NCBI GenBank assembly: GCA_946183145.1
Contig: CAMGZM010000002.1
Location: 1 to 64,000 of the forward strand
DNA from: an uncultured Fretibacterium sp.
GTDB lineage: Bacteria > Synergistota > Synergistia > Synergistales > Aminobacteriaceae
Direction: 5' to 3'
Length of the DNA: 64,000 nt
A program made the position numbers and the translations under genes. Of this stretch, positions 44,653-53,307 are shown one piece after another. Each line of letters starts with the position of its first letter. Position 1 is the stretch's first letter. The notes beneath the pieces were generated by a model. The model made no database searches, was not told the DNA's origin, and saw only the letters and a program-made list of their open reading frames with translations.

Positions 44653-46047
44653 ATGTCAGAAACAAAGCGCGAAACATTAGCAAGCCGGCTCGGATTCATA
44701 TTCCTTTCAGCGGGATGCGCGATCGGACTCGGAAATGTGTGGCGTTTTCCGTTCATCACAGGACAGTACGGGGGCGCGGCGTTCGTCCTCATGTACATAA
44801 TCTTCCTGCTGATTCTCGCAATGCCCATAATGGTTATGGAGTTCTCAGTAGGTCGCGCATCGGGTCAGAGCGTCGCACAGTCATTCACGGTGTTATGTCC
44901 CAAGCATAAAATCTGGTCATTATGGGGCTATATCGCGTGGGCGGGTAACTATATCCTGATGATGTTCTACACTGTCGTAAACGGCTGGATGATTGCTTAC
45001 ACATATTACTCATACACGGGGAAACTTGACGGCCTTAACCCTGAAGCAGTAGGCTCATTTTTCGGCGGACTCCTCGCGAATCCCTATGAGCTTACGTTCT
45101 GGATGGCTGTAGTAATAATATTCGGCGCGTTAGTCTGCTGGGCAGGACTTCAGAGCGGAGTCGAGAGCATAACGAAAATCATGATGTGCGGACTCTTGCT
45201 GCTCATGATAATTCTTGCTGTACGCTCCGTAACTCTTGAAGGCTCAGGCGCGGGACTCGAATTTTACCTCAAGCCCGATTTCAGCAAATTGTTTGTTGAT
45301 GATGCCGGCAATCCTTCATACGCGAGATTAGGCGAGACAATGTACGCGGCATTAGGGCAGGCATTCTTCACGCTGAGTATAGGTATCGGATCAATGGCGA
45401 TTTTCGGGAGTTATCTCAAGCGCGACCGTACATTATTCGGCGAGAGCATAATTATCACGGGGCTTGATACGTTTGTCGCTCTTGTTGCGGGATTGATTAT
45501 TTTCCCTGCGTGCTTTGCTTTCGGGATTAAGCCTGACGCAGGGCCGGGGTTGATTTTCGTAACGCTTCCCAACATGTTCAACCAGATGCCGGACGGACAA
45601 ATCTGGGGCGCAATGTTCTTCCTGTTCCTGAGCTTTGCGGCATTGTCGACAGTTGTAGCAGTGTTTGAGAATATTGTCGCGTGCTACATGGACACGTTCA
45701 AGATTTCGCGTCATAAAGCTGTTCTTGCGATGGCGGGTACTATGATTGTGCTGTCGATTCCGTGCGCTTTGGGCTTCAACGTGTGGTCAGACTTCCAGCC
45801 ATTAGGGCCGGGAACGGGCGTTCTTGACCTTGAGGACTTCATAGTGAGCAATAACCTTCTTCCTATTGGCGCGCTGGTGTACCTTCTCTTCTGCGTAACA
45901 AAATACGGCTGGGGCTGGGACAACTTCATAGCGGAGGCTGACACAGGAAGAGGCGTAAAGTTCCCGAAATTCCTGCGCTGGTATTTCACGCTCGTAGTGC
46001 CTGTGATAATTCTCGTGATTCTCTACTATCAGACATTCGGCAAGTAA
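44653..46047 (+). CDS. Sodium-dependent transporter, NSS (SNF) family
   Basis: A 464-residue carrier with 11-12 membrane segments. The N-terminal signature SRLGFIFLSAGCAIGLGNVWRFPF is nearly invariant in the family (unwound TM1 substrate/Na+ site). Bacterial members (LeuT, MhsT, TnaT) import amino acids with Na+. The TM6 region includes FFTLSIGIGSMAIFGSY. ATG 44653 has CGGAGGT upstream and a TATAAT at 44617-44622. Amino-acid uptake fits a fermentative anaerobe; the exact substrate is not readable. Confidence 0.93.
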   Translation: MSETKRETLASRLGFIFLSAGCAIGLGNVWRFPFITGQYGGAAFVLMYIIFLLILAMPIMVMEFSVGRASGQSVAQSFTVLCPKHKIWSLWGYIAWAGNYILMMFYTVVNGWMIAYTYYSYTGKLDGLNPEAVGSFFGGLLANPYELTFWMAVVIIFGALVCWAGLQSGVESITKIMMCGLLLLMIILAVRSVTLEGSGAGLEFYLKPDFSKLFVDDAGNPSYARLGETMYAALGQAFFTLSIGIGSMAIFGSYLKRDRTLFGESIIITGLDTFVALVAGLIIFPACFAFGIKPDAGPGLIFVTLPNMFNQMPDGQIWGAMFFLFLSFAALSTVVAVFENIVACYMDTFKISRHKAVLAMAGTMIVLSIPCALGFNVWSDFQPLGPGTGVLDLEDFIVSNNLLPIGALVYLLFCVTKYGWGWDNFIAEADTGRGVKFPKFLRWYFTLVVPVIILVILYYQTFGK

Positions 46048-46052
46048 CTGTA

Positions 46053-46061
46053 TGCTATAAT
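46053..46061 (+). promoter_or_regulatory. Extended -10 promoter for rubredoxin
   Basis: TGCTATAAT (TGC at 46053-46055, TATAAT at 46056-46061) begins six bases after the transporter stop and 33 bases before the rubredoxin ATG. The -35 region is weak, as in extended -10 promoters. Confidence 0.6.
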
Positions 46062-46093
46062 TAGCGCAAATTCAAAGAGGGAGGAAAATAACA

Positions 46094-46252
46094 ATGACAA
46101 AGTATGTCTGCACGGTATGCGGATATGTTTACGACCCGGAAGCAGGAGACCCTGACAACGGAATCGCAGCCGGAACGAAATGGGAAGATGTCCCTGAAGA
46201 TTGGGTTTGCCCGCTGTGCGGTGTGGGAAAGGATATGTTCGAGGCTCAGTAG
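46094..46252 (+). CDS. Rubredoxin
   Basis: A 52-residue protein with all hallmarks of rubredoxin: [19 protein letters not shown], then [20 protein letters not shown] and a final FEAQ. The four cysteines (6, 9, 39, 42) bind one iron. It carries electrons in anaerobes, often to oxygen-detoxifying enzymes. GGGAGGA lies upstream of the ATG. A promoter before it and a terminator after it make it a single-gene unit. Confidence 0.96.
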   Translation: MTKYVCTVCGYVYDPEAGDPDNGIAAGTKWEDVPEDWVCPLCGVGKDMFEAQ

Positions 46253-46278
46253 AGTCTGCGCGCTGAAAGAGTATAACG

Positions 46279-46306
46279 CCCCCGGTGAGAAATTGCCGGG
46301 GGTTTT
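46279..46306. terminator. Rho-independent terminator after rubredoxin
   Basis: CCCCCGG (46279-46285) pairs with CCGGGGG (46296-46302) around a short loop, followed by TTTT. It separates rubredoxin from the convergent PIG-L gene. Confidence 0.85.
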
Positions 46307-46308
46307 CG

Positions 46309-48090
46309 TTACCTGTGAAGTTTTTTCTTTATTCGCCTGATGATTTTTCCTCCGACATCGTTAAACATATACAGAGGCCCTTTCTTTATCATCATGCTGA
46401 CATACCTTTTCACCCTGTCGGTGTACACATGCCAAAACGCAGCAAGCCTGAAACGCCTCTTGTCATTCGCCCGCTTCTTTCTCAGTGTCATGATCTCTTC
46501 ATCGCTCACAGCATGAAATACAGATTTGCAGAACAATCCGCCCTCAGTATACGCGCTGAGAATGACATCATCATTTTTCCCGGACTCAAACGTGAGACTC
46601 TTGCCGTCAAAACTCGCAGGCCCTTCAACTTTGTAGCTTATCGGCGAATCTGTGCGGTATGAATAAATTTCGACAGGTATAACAAGCTCTTCATGTTTGC
46701 GCGGGTAAACGTAAACGAAATTTCCGCCCGTCATGATCTGTATGAAAGGCTTTACGACTGGCGGCTGTTCATTCTCCGAAAATATTTCGACTTCAGCAAG
46801 CCCGGACTCTTTGCTTCCCTGAGAAATTATTTTCACCCTGCATTCTGTCGCTTGAGATTCTCCGGGAAGATTTATTGTCATTGGCAGACCGTTTTCAGGA
46901 AGAGGGCCAAATTCAGATTCATAGCCGCTGTTTGTTGTGATTAATACGCGCTGAAGGGGTATTCCGTCGACATTGCCCCAAAGTTTTATCACTGAGATTT
47001 TCTGCGGGGATTTCCATGTGAAAACGAGTTCTTTCGCCTCGTCATTTTCAGCAGGAATCCACAAGTAATTTTCCCATGACGGCGAGTCAACATCGACATT
47101 CGCGACATTAAGAAGCCGGAAATCATGAACATATCCGGGATTGCCTGAAGAGGCTGTAACATCTGCGCTGAAAGTGATACTGTCAGTCCTTCTCCGCCAT
47201 GATACTTCATCCGAGTTGATGACATTTTCCGCGTGAGTCTGCGCGCTCTGTGATATGTGCTGCCTGAGTGCCTCTGCGATTATGTTACGTTCGTAAGGCT
47301 CTCTGCTCTCTTCAGGGACTGGGAGTCTGACTCGCTCCGGCCATGAGTAACAAGACGTGTCAATAATCATCTTTTCATATCCCGGCTTTGGCTTTGCTGT
47401 CGACAGAATGAAATCGGAGTCGAATAAATCAGGCTCATTCATCCATCCCACAGAATAAGCGAATCTCCTGAAGACTTCCGGAAAATAATCATTTCCGGGA
47501 CGCGATAATATTTCACCCATCGCAATGTCAAACGAAAGCGATAACATTCTGTGATCCGAATGAACGTCAAAATCTGTAGCGATGATAATATCAGCCTTCA
47601 CTTTCAGGATTAATTCTCTCAGGTCGCGGATATAATTATTCCTGCAATATGTGCTGTGTACTCCGTGTTCTGTGAAACCGAAATCCTGAAGCCCGCAAGC
47701 CCCGTAAGTCTCTGTATGTCCGCTTGATGATTTTATGGGATTGTCTGCTGTGTAGAATATGTGCTGAACTGCGGCGTTGTTGAAACTTTCACCGTAACCG
47801 AGTATGAATACGTGCGAACGTTCAACGCCTAGAATTTTCAGCGAGTTCAGAGCCTCATTCATTCTCATGTCGAAGCTGCAATTACTGTAATAATCTCCCG
47901 TGTTCGCGAACATCACATAGACATCCGCGCCGGCCTTAGTGAAAATCTGTATTGCGTTTCCTGCTGTGTTTATTTCATCGTCCTGATGTGGAACTAGGAT
48001 AAGTACTTTCTTGCCTGAATATGACTCGTGAAAAAATGAAGAATCATAGCGGTCTGGTCTAGTCTGGTTAATTATGGCGCGATTTTGCAT
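46309..48090 (-). CDS. PIG-L family deacetylase with discoidin-like C-terminal region
   Basis: About 593 residues. The first 250 are a PIG-L (LmbE-like) zinc deacetylase: LILVPHQDDEINTAG carries the metal-binding HxxDE, and ATDFDVHSDHRM the second histidine site. The next part (about 330-460) looks like a beta-sandwich of the F5/8 (discoidin) type (NVANVDVDSPSWENYLWIPA, ISVIKLWG), then an unassigned domain and a basic C-terminus (KIIRRIKKKLHR). No signal peptide. PIG-L enzymes remove N-acetyl groups from sugars. ATG 48090 with AAAGGG upstream was preferred over 48126. Role in surface glycan trimming is inference. Confidence 0.78.
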   Translation of the reverse strand: MQNRAIINQTRPDRYDSSFFHESYSGKKVLILVPHQDDEINTAGNAIQIFTKAGADVYVMFANTGDYYSNCSFDMRMNEALNSLKILGVERSHVFILGYGESFNNAAVQHIFYTADNPIKSSSGHTETYGACGLQDFGFTEHGVHSTYCRNNYIRDLRELILKVKADIIIATDFDVHSDHRMLSLSFDIAMGEILSRPGNDYFPEVFRRFAYSVGWMNEPDLFDSDFILSTAKPKPGYEKMIIDTSCYSWPERVRLPVPEESREPYERNIIAEALRQHISQSAQTHAENVINSDEVSWRRRTDSITFSADVTASSGNPGYVHDFRLLNVANVDVDSPSWENYLWIPAENDEAKELVFTWKSPQKISVIKLWGNVDGIPLQRVLITTNSGYESEFGPLPENGLPMTINLPGESQATECRVKIISQGSKESGLAEVEIFSENEQPPVVKPFIQIMTGGNFVYVYPRKHEELVIPVEIYSYRTDSPISYKVEGPASFDGKSLTFESGKNDDVILSAYTEGGLFCKSVFHAVSDEEIMTLRKKRANDKRRFRLAAFWHVYTDRVKRYVSMMIKKGPLYMFNDVGGKIIRRIKKKLHR

Positions 48091-48154
48091 TTTGTCAACC
48101 CTTTCTGCAAAAAATTTCCCCGCCATATTTCAGACGGGGATTAGTTTCTGTGTG

Positions 48155-50005
48155 CTACATTTCCGCGAGTACCCACAGGAAGCCATAAGGCTCAAGCGTA
48201 ATTGTACCGTCAGGATTTCCCGTAAATTTTTCGCCCGTGAGCATGTTGTGATAGTCGAAAATTTCCGTGAGATTCTCATTTGTACCGAAAGTCTGAGATT
48301 TCCCGCTGAAGTTGAAGAACGCGAGCATCTTCTCTTTCTTTGTCTTCGAGCCTTCATAGCGTCCGATTCCGAGAACCTGATTATTTCCCGTCTCAACAAG
48401 CCACGTGTCAGCGTCATTCGCAAAAACTGAATGATTATCGCGCAATGTTACGAGCTGATGTACTGCCCTGAAGATTTTTCCCTGAGTTGTGTTCGTGTCA
48501 TTGCGTTTTTCTGCATCATCCCAGTGGAAAGCCCCGCGGTGTACATATCTGCTGTCGGCGGCTCTGTCAGGGTCATCGCTGTTGTGATAGCTGTAATCGT
48601 TGAGCTGGCCGATTTCGTCCCCGCTGTAAAGCACAGGAATACCGCTCTGTGTCAGCAGGAACGCGTGAAGCATAATGTCGAGTTTCACGGCTGAGTCCTT
48701 GTCGGCTGATTCGAGTCCGCAAAGTGATGCAGTTGTGCCGCACATTCTCGCGTCGCCTAATTCGGGAGCGTCGTTGTACGTCTCGCCTTTTGACGGAGAC
48801 CCGGCGAAATCTCCCTTGAAGTAGTCATTGAGATATTTCTTGTGCGCAACTTCATCAATGCCGAATGAGCGCAAAAAGTCATAATCCAGTCCCCAGCCTA
48901 TATCGTCATGGCAGCGTAAATAGTTCAGAAATACATACTGCTTGGGAAGTGAGAAAACGCTTTCGAGCTGGTGCTTCATGAGTCTTGTGTCTTGTGTTGC
49001 TACTGTGTGCCAGGTGCTAGCCATTGTCGTAACGTTGTAGAGCATGTTGCATTCGGGCTTCTCGACTGTGCCGAAATAGGGTACGACTTTCGACGGCTCC
49101 ATTACGACTTCACCGAGCAATAACGTTCCGGGGCATACGATTTCAGCGGCCATTCTCATAATGCGCACGAGCGTGTGAACCTGAGGGAGATTGCGGCAGT
49201 TTGTTCCGAGTGTCTTCCAGATGTACGGAACAGCGTCAAGCCTTATGATGTCGATTCCCTGATTGCACAAGTACAGCATATTTTCTGTCATGTCGTTGAA
49301 CACAACGGGGTTGCGGTAATTGAGATCCCATTGATACGGGTAAAAAGTTGTCATAACGACTTTGCCGGACTCGTTGTCATACGTGAAATTTCCGGGTGCT
49401 GTTGTCGGGAAAACTTCCGGTAAATTCTGCTCAAACTGGCGGGGAATTTCCCAGTTGTCGAAGAAGAAATATCTGTCCTGAAACTCTTTCTCGCCATGCC
49501 TTGCGCGTTTTGCCCATTCGTGATCCTCGCTAGTGTGATTCATGACAAAATCAAGGCATACGCTGATTCCGCGTGAATGGCATTCTCTCGACAAGTCAGC
49601 AAGGTCTTCCATTGTGCCAAGATCCGGCCTGACTTTGCGGAAGTCTGAGACTGCATAGCCTCCGTCGCTTTTTCCTTTGGGAGTGTCAAGAAGGGGCATG
49701 AGGTGCAAATATGTTATGCCGCATTCCTGAATGTAATCGAGGTGTGATTTTACGCCCTGAAGGTTTTTCGCGAAGCACTCCGTATACATCATCATTCCGA
49801 GAATGTCATTTCCTGCGTACCAGTCCGGGACAACCGCGCGCGCCTCGTCAATGTCATGTTTCAGGTAATCGGGGCGGTTATTCCAGCACTTACGGAGCAT
49901 GTAGCAGAAGTAATCGAATGCCTGTTTGTCCTGCCCGTAAAGCTCATAGTAAAGCCATTTCAGCTCGTCATAGTGAAAACCGAGCCTGTTATCAAAATCG
50001 CTCAT
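48155..50005 (-). CDS. GH13 family enzyme, amylosucrase/sucrose-hydrolase-like
   Basis: About 616 residues with GH13 regions I-IV: DFVMNHTSEDHEW, DIIRLDAVPYIWK (nucleophile Asp), GEVVM (acid Glu) and NYLRCHDDIGWG. The long N-terminal helical region and GGYAVSDFRKVRPDLGTMEDL resemble subfamily 4 (amylosucrase, sucrose hydrolase). It lacks a signal peptide. The start is uncertain: ATG 50005 follows AAAGGA at a long 13-base distance; GTG 50017 is too close to it. Natural substrate likely sucrose or alpha-glucan, not proven. Confidence 0.85.
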   Translation of the reverse strand: MSDFDNRLGFHYDELKWLYYELYGQDKQAFDYFCYMLRKCWNNRPDYLKHDIDEARAVVPDWYAGNDILGMMMYTECFAKNLQGVKSHLDYIQECGITYLHLMPLLDTPKGKSDGGYAVSDFRKVRPDLGTMEDLADLSRECHSRGISVCLDFVMNHTSEDHEWAKRARHGEKEFQDRYFFFDNWEIPRQFEQNLPEVFPTTAPGNFTYDNESGKVVMTTFYPYQWDLNYRNPVVFNDMTENMLYLCNQGIDIIRLDAVPYIWKTLGTNCRNLPQVHTLVRIMRMAAEIVCPGTLLLGEVVMEPSKVVPYFGTVEKPECNMLYNVTTMASTWHTVATQDTRLMKHQLESVFSLPKQYVFLNYLRCHDDIGWGLDYDFLRSFGIDEVAHKKYLNDYFKGDFAGSPSKGETYNDAPELGDARMCGTTASLCGLESADKDSAVKLDIMLHAFLLTQSGIPVLYSGDEIGQLNDYSYHNSDDPDRAADSRYVHRGAFHWDDAEKRNDTNTTQGKIFRAVHQLVTLRDNHSVFANDADTWLVETGNNQVLGIGRYEGSKTKKEKMLAFFNFSGKSQTFGTNENLTEIFDYHNMLTGEKFTGNPDGTITLEPYGFLWVLAEM

Positions 50006-50083
50006 GCAAAAATACACATCCTTTGCGTCGAAAAATTTTATGGAGTGCAGATATTATATCTTAAGGCGTGAAAGTATGAAGGC

Positions 50084-50115
50084 AAAAAAAATCCCCCTCC
50101 TGAAAACGGAAGGGG
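50084..50115 (-). terminator. Rho-independent terminator of the flagellar operon (minus strand)
   Basis: Read on the minus strand, CCCCTTCC pairs with GGAGGGG (one mismatch/bulge) and is followed by A then eight T. It lies 30 bases after the flgE stop and should end the long flagellar transcript. Confidence 0.82.
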
Positions 50116-50145
50116 AAAAATTTTCTGTGAATGTTATCGTGCTGA

Positions 50146-52728
50146 TTATCTCTTCAAGTTCACGACTTCTTCAAGTATCTGGTCGCTTACCGTAACGACT
50201 CGTGTATTTGCCTGGAAGCCTCTCTGAGCGATTATGAGGTGAGTAAATTCCTCTGTCAAATCGACGTTCGACATTTCGACGTACTGACCCATGATTGAGC
50301 CTTTTCCGTTTGAGCCTGCGCCGTCAATGTTAGCTGTGCCGGAGTTTACAGAAGCCTGGAACATAGTATTGCCGACTTTTTCGAGTCCCTGCTCATTCGC
50401 GAAAGTTGCGAGCGCGACGCGGTAAAGAGGAATGCTGACTCCGTTTGAGTATGAGCCTGTGATTGTTCCGTTTGCGGCGACGGAGTAATTTTTGAGGATA
50501 CCCATTGTGTAGCCGTCCTGATAAACGGGCTTTGTTGTTGTCTCTGAAGCGAACTGAGTTACGCCGAGAAGAGCGTCCCCGCTTCCGCCGAAATTGAGTA
50601 CTATATCGCTGTTAGGCTGTCCGTTGAGGCTGAAAGGAACGGTGATTGTTACTTCTGCGTTCTCTGTGCTTCTGAGTGAGCCGTCAGCTATTGCGTTGCT
50701 GATTTTCCCGGAGCCGTCAAATTCGATTTCGCCTGAGCGCGGTTCGGGCATCACGTTCGACATAATATCGTTGCCGTTTTCGTCCTGCTCAACTATGAAC
50801 GCTTCCCATCTCCAGCGGTTTTCTGTAACTTTCTTGTACGTAACTTCAAGCGTGTGTGTGTTTCCGGCATCGTCATAGATTGTTGCCTTTGTCGCGTGAT
50901 AGCCGCCCTGAGATGTTGTGCCGAGTGTTGTCCATGAGCCGAGCTGATCCACCGAGGCGGGGCTGTCGAGAGTCTGAGCTACCATGAAGTTCAGCGCGTC
51001 AGATTTCGTGCTTGCGGAGCTTGCTGTTGCTGCTGTGATCTGGAAGTTAGGCCCGACTCCGCCTTCAGATATGACGCGGAATCCGAGAGGCGCATTGTCA
51101 TTTGTTGTTTCGTTCCAGTCAACGCGGTCAAATGAGCCGTCAGCGTTGAAGAATACGTTTGCTTCAAGTTTGTGCATAGTCTTGGGTAAATTTGGAACTG
51201 TTCCGTCCTGTATCTGCGTTGCTGTAGCTGTTGCGGTTGTAGCTTTGTCTGCGTTGCTGTAGCCGTAATACCACAAGACCATTTTTGACACGGTTTTGCC
51301 CAAGTCTGAAGGGTCGCTTGCGGTCATATTGCTTTCTTCAAACTCTGCTATGAAGTTGAACTCCTGCTGTACTCTTTCTGAATCTCCTTCTGTTGCAGAT
51401 GATGTTTGAATTGTGGGTGCGCCTGAAAGCGTGAAGTTCGCATAGTCCATTTTGCTTTTCACATTGTAGTTGAAGACTGTGCTGTCAACTTTGAGATGTG
51501 TTGCGTTGGCCTGCTCGCCTGTATCGCTGTCAAGATCTGCCCGAAGACCGGCGGCAGTTGTAGCTACCTCGTTATTATCAGCATCAGCAAGAGTTACTGT
51601 GCGAATCTGTAGAACACCAGAGTCATCATCATAGTTTGCTGTGAAATACTTGGGGGGAACCTGACCGGGAAATCTATACACGGGCTTATAGTATGCGTCA
51701 ATATCCGCCTGTGTAGGAGTTACAGCACTGCCTTCCTTATCGATCATTGCCTCAAGCCCTGTCCCCTGAACAGTAACAAGGTTATTATTCTGGTCGAGCC
51801 ATCCCACGAGATTGTTATCACCAGTAGTTGTCGTTGAGTTTGTAGTGGCTGTTGCGGTGTATGTTGTGCCTTCAACAGCTATTGACGGAAGCCGCAGGTT
51901 GGGAAGCCCCGTTGTGCTGTCTATGTTAGTCATGTCAAATGTGAGTGCTGTATTTTCTCCGCCGTTTGCCAGTGAGAATGAAAGATAGTTTACGCCTCTT
52001 GTTGTCGCGTCAGTTGCAGTTGCAGGAGTAAGATTTGCTGTTGCTGCAAAACTTGTTGAGAAGCTCATATCATACTCAACGCCGTTCATTGGTACTTTTG
52101 CTTTTCCCGCATTCAGTCCGTCAGCACCCGCCACAGCGTTGAACGGCAAATCCGCAAATCCGTACTTCAGGAAATTTCCCTGTCTTGAGTCAAGGTTGCA
52201 CTGATAATCGACTCTCGTTGTCTTCTTGGCTTCCATCTTCTGCCCCAGCGGTATATTTATCGTTGAAAGTTCTGCCGCCTGCTGGAATCCCTCAAGCGCA
52301 GTTTCTTCCATCTTGTAGCCCTGAAGTTTGTAGCCTGAGCCGGACTGAACGAGATCAGAATTTCCGTCAAGAGTGCACGCGCCCGAACGGCTGAAAAGCT
52401 GGTTAGTACCGTCAGTGTACACGAAAAATCCCCTGTCCTGAATCATCATGTCTGACGCATTCCCCGTGTATGAGCTTGAACCCTGTGTGTGTATCGTCTC
52501 TATTGCCGCAACGCTCACGCCTAAACCTACCTGCGCGGGGTTACTTCCTCCCCTGCTGCCGTCCGCGCTTGATGCGTACTTGCTCGCCTGATACATTAAG
52601 TCCGCGAAAAGCGTATTGTCCTTCTTGAAGCCTGTTGTGTTTGCGTTGGATATGTTATTGCCCGTTACGTCGAGCATGGTCTGGTGAGCGCGAACACCCG
52701 TTACCGCTGTCATCAATGATCTTAACAT
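50146..52728 (-). CDS. flgE: Flagellar hook protein FlgE
   Basis: An 860-residue rod/hook-family protein. The N-terminus has MLRSLMTAVTGVRAHQTML and the motif NNISNANTTGFKKDNTLF; the C-terminus has LTEEFTHLIIAQRGFQANTR, which together form the D0 coiled coil. The large variable middle (about 600 residues, Thr/Ala/Asn-rich) exceeds the roughly 400 residues of enteric FlgE. It polymerises into the hook after export. It is last in the operon, 105 bases after flgD; that gap holds no other gene. Confidence 0.92.
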   Translation of the reverse strand: MLRSLMTAVTGVRAHQTMLDVTGNNISNANTTGFKKDNTLFADLMYQASKYASSADGSRGGSNPAQVGLGVSVAAIETIHTQGSSSYTGNASDMMIQDRGFFVYTDGTNQLFSRSGACTLDGNSDLVQSGSGYKLQGYKMEETALEGFQQAAELSTINIPLGQKMEAKKTTRVDYQCNLDSRQGNFLKYGFADLPFNAVAGADGLNAGKAKVPMNGVEYDMSFSTSFAATANLTPATATDATTRGVNYLSFSLANGGENTALTFDMTNIDSTTGLPNLRLPSIAVEGTTYTATATTNSTTTTGDNNLVGWLDQNNNLVTVQGTGLEAMIDKEGSAVTPTQADIDAYYKPVYRFPGQVPPKYFTANYDDDSGVLQIRTVTLADADNNEVATTAAGLRADLDSDTGEQANATHLKVDSTVFNYNVKSKMDYANFTLSGAPTIQTSSATEGDSERVQQEFNFIAEFEESNMTASDPSDLGKTVSKMVLWYYGYSNADKATTATATATQIQDGTVPNLPKTMHKLEANVFFNADGSFDRVDWNETTNDNAPLGFRVISEGGVGPNFQITAATASSASTKSDALNFMVAQTLDSPASVDQLGSWTTLGTTSQGGYHATKATIYDDAGNTHTLEVTYKKVTENRWRWEAFIVEQDENGNDIMSNVMPEPRSGEIEFDGSGKISNAIADGSLRSTENAEVTITVPFSLNGQPNSDIVLNFGGSGDALLGVTQFASETTTKPVYQDGYTMGILKNYSVAANGTITGSYSNGVSIPLYRVALATFANEQGLEKVGNTMFQASVNSGTANIDGAGSNGKGSIMGQYVEMSNVDLTEEFTHLIIAQRGFQANTRVVTVSDQILEEVVNLKR

Positions 52729-52833
52729 GTCGTGCGATTTCCCTCCTGCTGTGATTTTTTCTGTGATTTATGCCTTTATTGCTATGGGCGTGCGTCCTTC
52801 CTGCCGTGTCTCGTCCATGAGAGCAATTTTATT

Positions 52834-53292
52834 CTAGCTTATTACCGAAACGCCTTCAACTTTTTCAAGCGGCACTTCACCTTCTGTAGTGTCAAGTATT
52901 GTGCCTTCTTTCGGGTCAAACCATACATGATTCACAACCGCTACTTTCTGCACCGCTTCTTCTCCGTCCCCTGCTGTGAATGCTATAGCCTTGCCGATGT
53001 ACTGCACTGCGTTGAACTTGTTAGCCTCTGACATTCCGGTTAATGTGTTGTTCATGTTCTGCATCTGCTCAAGGCTTGAGAACGTTGCCATCTGCGAGAT
53101 AAATTCCCTGTCCTCCATAGGATTTAGGGGATCCTGGTTCGACAGTTCAGCGACTAACAGCTTCAAGAATGCGTCCTTTCCGAGCGCGTCATTTGTTGCT
53201 GTTGTTACTGATGATGTACTGTTCGTGCTTGTTGTCTGAGTAGTGTTTATGTTCGCTAAGTTTGAGTAATTGTTTACGTCTGTTACGGGCAT
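52834..53292 (-). CDS. flgD: Flagellar hook-capping protein FlgD
   Basis: A 152-residue FlgD with the conserved core LGKDAFLKLLVAELSNQDPLNPMEDREFISQMA at residues 37-70 (given here only by its key words LGKDAF, QDPL, FISQMA). It caps the growing hook and is needed for FlgE assembly. It is shorter than enteric FlgD (about 230), ending soon after a small beta-rich part, so the Fn3/Tudor-like C-terminal domain is reduced. It starts 15 bases after fliK. Confidence 0.9.
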   Translation of the reverse strand: MPVTDVNNYSNLANINTTQTTSTNSTSSVTTATNDALGKDAFLKLLVAELSNQDPLNPMEDREFISQMATFSSLEQMQNMNNTLTGMSEANKFNAVQYIGKAIAFTAGDGEEAVQKVAVVNHVWFDPKEGTILDTTEGEVPLEKVEGVSVIS

Positions 53293-53307
53293 TTTTTCAT
53301 CTCCCCT

